Shown here: positions 62,226 through 64,000 of the stretch, one piece after another
How the letters are laid out: each line of letters opens with the position of its first letter
How positions within the stretch are numbered: position 1 is the first letter of the stretch
Assembly (NCBI GenBank): GCA_963844235.1
Contig: CAWJNF010000006.1
Coordinates: 1 to 64,000, forward strand
Direction of reading: 5' to 3'
Length of the DNA stretch: 64,000 bases
DNA from: CAWJNF01 sp963844235
Lineage (GTDB): Bacteria > Actinomycetota > Thermoleophilia > Gaiellales > Gaiellaceae
Program-made: the position numbers and the translations under genes
Notes under the pieces: model-generated
Seen by the model: the letters and a program-made list of their open reading frames with translations, nothing else
Told to the model about the DNA's origin: nothing
Databases searched by the model: none

Positions 62226-62314
62226 GGCCGGATGAGATCTGGCCCCTACGGGCCCGGGCGGGCTGACCGAAGCCCGCCCCTACAGCCCCGGGCCGGATGA
62301 GATCCGGCCCCTAC
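62226..62314. repeat. Palindromic repeat block between convergent genes
   Basis: Three related units lie here: 62226-62249 and 62290-62314 (both GGCCGGATGAGAT-C/T-GGCCCCTAC) and 62256-62283, with a GGGCGGGCT... GCCCGCCCC stem. The third one at 62290 is an exact inverted match of 4171-4195. Each can fold into a hairpin, so the block probably ends transcription of both convergent genes. Confidence 0.65.
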
Positions 62315-63942
62315 TTCGTGATGGTCAGCGTGTAGGCGCCGCGCCGGGACTTCGGCGCCTTGACCTGGATGAAGTGCCAGCCACTCGTTCTCACCCGGTA
62401 ACGCAGGCTCGGGTTGAAACCCGAGCGGTAGGCGAGCACGGATCCGCTACGGACGGCGAGGAGCGTGATCGGCGTCACCAGGTTCGTTCCGCGGCGCCAC
62501 AGGACGACCGTCGGCTTGGTCTCCTTCGGTCCGTTGAGCGAGGCTGTCACCGTTCTGCCGGCACGTAGGAAGACGCGATAGACGTCGCTCGGGTCGTCGA
62601 AGTGGTCGATGGTCGCGTTCACCACGTGGCGTGTGCCGTACAGCGTCCACGCCTTCGCGCCCGCGTCGTCGTTCGTCTCGTAGCGGTCAGGCGGCGGCGG
62701 TAGGGCGAGCGCGGCACCCAACGCCTCCGGGAGGTCGAGACGTCCGTAGCCGCTTGCCGCGTCGCGGCCGGGCGTACCCATGTCGGCGGCGCTGAGCTCG
62801 AGGAGCGTCATGACCTGGCTCGCCGTGAGCGTAGGCCGCTGGGCCAGCAGGAGCGCGGCCGCAGCGGAGACCAGCGGAGCCGCGAACGACGTCCCAGCGC
62901 CCGATGCGTGATGGGCGTACTGCGCCCGCGCGCAGAAGTTGTAGCCAGGCCAGGCACACGCCGGGTCGGTGAGATCGAACGGGTACGTCGAGACGATGCC
63001 CACGCCCGGCGCTGCGACGTCGTTGTAGGTGGTGTCTCGATTCGAGAACGCAGGCGTCGCGAGCGACTGATCGAAGGCGCTCACGCCGACCACGTGCGAA
63101 AGAGCGGCCGGATAGCTCGCGTAGCGGTACGGCCCGGGAGCGGAGTTGCCCGTTGCCGCCACGACCACGGCGCCGTTCTGGTACGCGTAGTCGATCGCGT
63201 CGCGCTCGAGCTCCGAGTACTCGTCGCGGAGGGGGTCGGTCGGGTCACGGACGCCGCCCAGGCTCAGATTGATCACGAGCGCGCCGTTGTCGACGGCCCA
63301 CCTGATGGCCTCCGCCTCGTCCTCGACCGAAATCGATCCGTCGGGTCGCACGACCTTGGCGACCAGGAGCTCGACGGGAAAGCCCACCCCGGCGATGCCC
63401 TCCGCGTTGTCGAGCGCCGCGGCGATCTCTCCGGCGACGATCGTCCCGTGGCCGTTGGTGTCCTCGGTGGCCTTGCTGCCGACGTAAGACTTCGTCGCTG
63501 CGATACGGACAGGGGGAAACTCGGGATGCGACGCGTCGATCCCCGAGTCGATCACGGCCACACGCACCGACCCGAACACCGGCAGGGCGTCCCAGAACTC
63601 GAACGCCCGGATCGAGCTCAGGTACCACTGGTAGGAGACGAGCGGGTCGGTGGGCTGGTAGGCGAGCACCCGGCTCCGGCGGACAGGCTCGACGTACGTG
63701 ACACCGGGAAGCTCGGCGAGCTCGTCGGCGGCCTCGCCGACGGCATCGACCGAGACCACGATCGCCCCGACGTCGGCCAGGGTCTCGTCCACCGTGCCGC
63801 CCGTGGCCCCGCGGACGAGCTCGGCCACGCGCTGGGCGTCGCTCGGATCGGTGATTCCGACCGCGATTCTGCCGGGCGCTCCGTGGCCGGCGGAGGACAG
63901 GACGAGCGCAGCAAAGAGCGCCAGAAGCGCTGATCGCGTCAC
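62311..63942 (-). CDS. Secreted subtilisin-like serine protease (S8)
   Basis: A 543-residue protein from GTG 63942. Signal peptide MTRSALLALFAALVLSSAGH, then an I9-type propeptide (GVTYVEPVRRSRV). The S8 catalytic domain has the triad AVIDSGIDASHPE (Asp), NGHGTIVAGEIAAAL (His) and SGAGTSFAAPLVSAAAALLL (Ser), with oxyanion Asn in AATGNSAPGP. The C-terminal ~110 residues (PPPPDRYETNDDAGAKAWTL, FDDPSDVYRVFLRAGRTVTA) match a pre-peptidase C-terminal (PPC) beta domain. Secreted and self-processed; monocistronic. Confidence 0.9.
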   Translation of the reverse strand: MTRSALLALFAALVLSSAGHGAPGRIAVGITDPSDAQRVAELVRGATGGTVDETLADVGAIVVSVDAVGEAADELAELPGVTYVEPVRRSRVLAYQPTDPLVSYQWYLSSIRAFEFWDALPVFGSVRVAVIDSGIDASHPEFPPVRIAATKSYVGSKATEDTNGHGTIVAGEIAAALDNAEGIAGVGFPVELLVAKVVRPDGSISVEDEAEAIRWAVDNGALVINLSLGGVRDPTDPLRDEYSELERDAIDYAYQNGAVVVAATGNSAPGPYRYASYPAALSHVVGVSAFDQSLATPAFSNRDTTYNDVAAPGVGIVSTYPFDLTDPACAWPGYNFCARAQYAHHASGAGTSFAAPLVSAAAALLLAQRPTLTASQVMTLLELSAADMGTPGRDAASGYGRLDLPEALGAALALPPPPDRYETNDDAGAKAWTLYGTRHVVNATIDHFDDPSDVYRVFLRAGRTVTASLNGPKETKPTVVLWRRGTNLVTPITLLAVRSGSVLAYRSGFNPSLRYRVRTSGWHFIQVKAPKSRRGAYTLTITK

Positions 63943-64000
63943 GACAGCTTGATTACGGAGCTCGTGCCGGCGACGAGGCCGCCGGCCGCCGGTACCAAGG
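63943..64000. other. Upstream region of the subtilase, window end
   Basis: Only 58 bases before the window ends. AGCTTGATTACGGAG lies just upstream of the GTG and includes a possible weak ribosome site. Nothing more can be said. Confidence 0.3.

Noticed and set aside
1..64000. CRISPR arrays, rRNA genes, Sec machinery
   Set aside because: No regularly spaced repeats, no rRNA-like sequence, and no selA, selB, selD or tRNA-Sec were recognised in the window. Absence here says nothing about the rest of the genome.

Overview
The window looks like a metagenome-derived contig from a high-GC actinobacterium. The best guess is a Thermoleophilia-like soil lineage, judged from gene content, GTG/TTG starts, a deazaflavin (F420-type) oxidoreductase, PspC, DUF1918, Dos-type sensor and MMPL genes. 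This is inference; no rRNA is present. The first ~708 bases do not belong with the rest. They are very AT-rich and carry, on the minus strand, the C-terminal cyclin repeat of an archaeal TFB (ammonia-oxidising archaeon type). They run abruptly into the 3' part of an actinobacterial fumarase-superfamily lyase, so the left end is probably a chimeric join.

Layout. 0.7-5.4 kb: lyase fragment, isochorismatase-like hydrolase, small membrane or unknown proteins, tRNA-Ala, PspC. 6.2-8.1 kb: two methyltransferases. 8.1-12.9 kb: a tightly packed metalloid/sulfur operon: ArsR-rhodanese regulator with its operator, persulfide-dioxygenase-like MBL protein, MFS exporter, a YeeE/YedE remnant, an ArsM-like methyltransferase, a second methyltransferase and a rhodanese. 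Both of these methyltransferases have in-frame UGA codons (one, and two adjacent) at probable Cys positions. Each UGA site is followed at bacterial-SECIS spacing by a perfect hairpin, and the read-through stops overlap the next start codons. This is the strongest candidate for something undescribed: tandem selenocysteine methyltransferases. 13.3-15.3 kb: truncated and phage-like genes. 15.4-18.6 kb: flavodoxin and a GNAT/ADP-forming acyl-CoA synthetase fusion.

18.8-49.5 kb resembles the mycobacterial DosR dormancy regulon scattered through one island: CBS-BON and CBS proteins, DUF1918 proteins, four universal stress proteins plus a remnant, two FNT channels, a HAD-GH65 protein (OtsB1/Rv2006-like), an APH-AAA kinase (Rv2004c-like), a CtpF-like P-type ATPase, and a DevS-like GAF-GAF histidine kinase with its NarL-type regulator. 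Trehalose-type enzymes, ZIP, PiT/DUF47 and MgtE transport genes are interleaved, several of them decayed. 49.6-51.1 kb is a decayed ABC exporter. 52.3-57.8 kb is a sulfur module (DsrE, TusE/DsrC-like, SQR, OsmC) divergent from an ArsR-DUF2892-MMPL operon. 58.3-62.2 kb is a nucleotide-sugar operon (2-epimerase, 6-dehydrogenase, Gfo/Idh oxidoreductase, left-handed beta-helix acetyltransferase) fitting part of the UDP-ManNAc(3NAc)A pathway. A secreted subtilase and tRNA-Lys complete the right end.

An unusual number of genes carry one single-base indel (ArsM-like, rhodanese, DUF47, FNT2, SQR and others). Some of this may be assembly error, so broken genes should be read with care.
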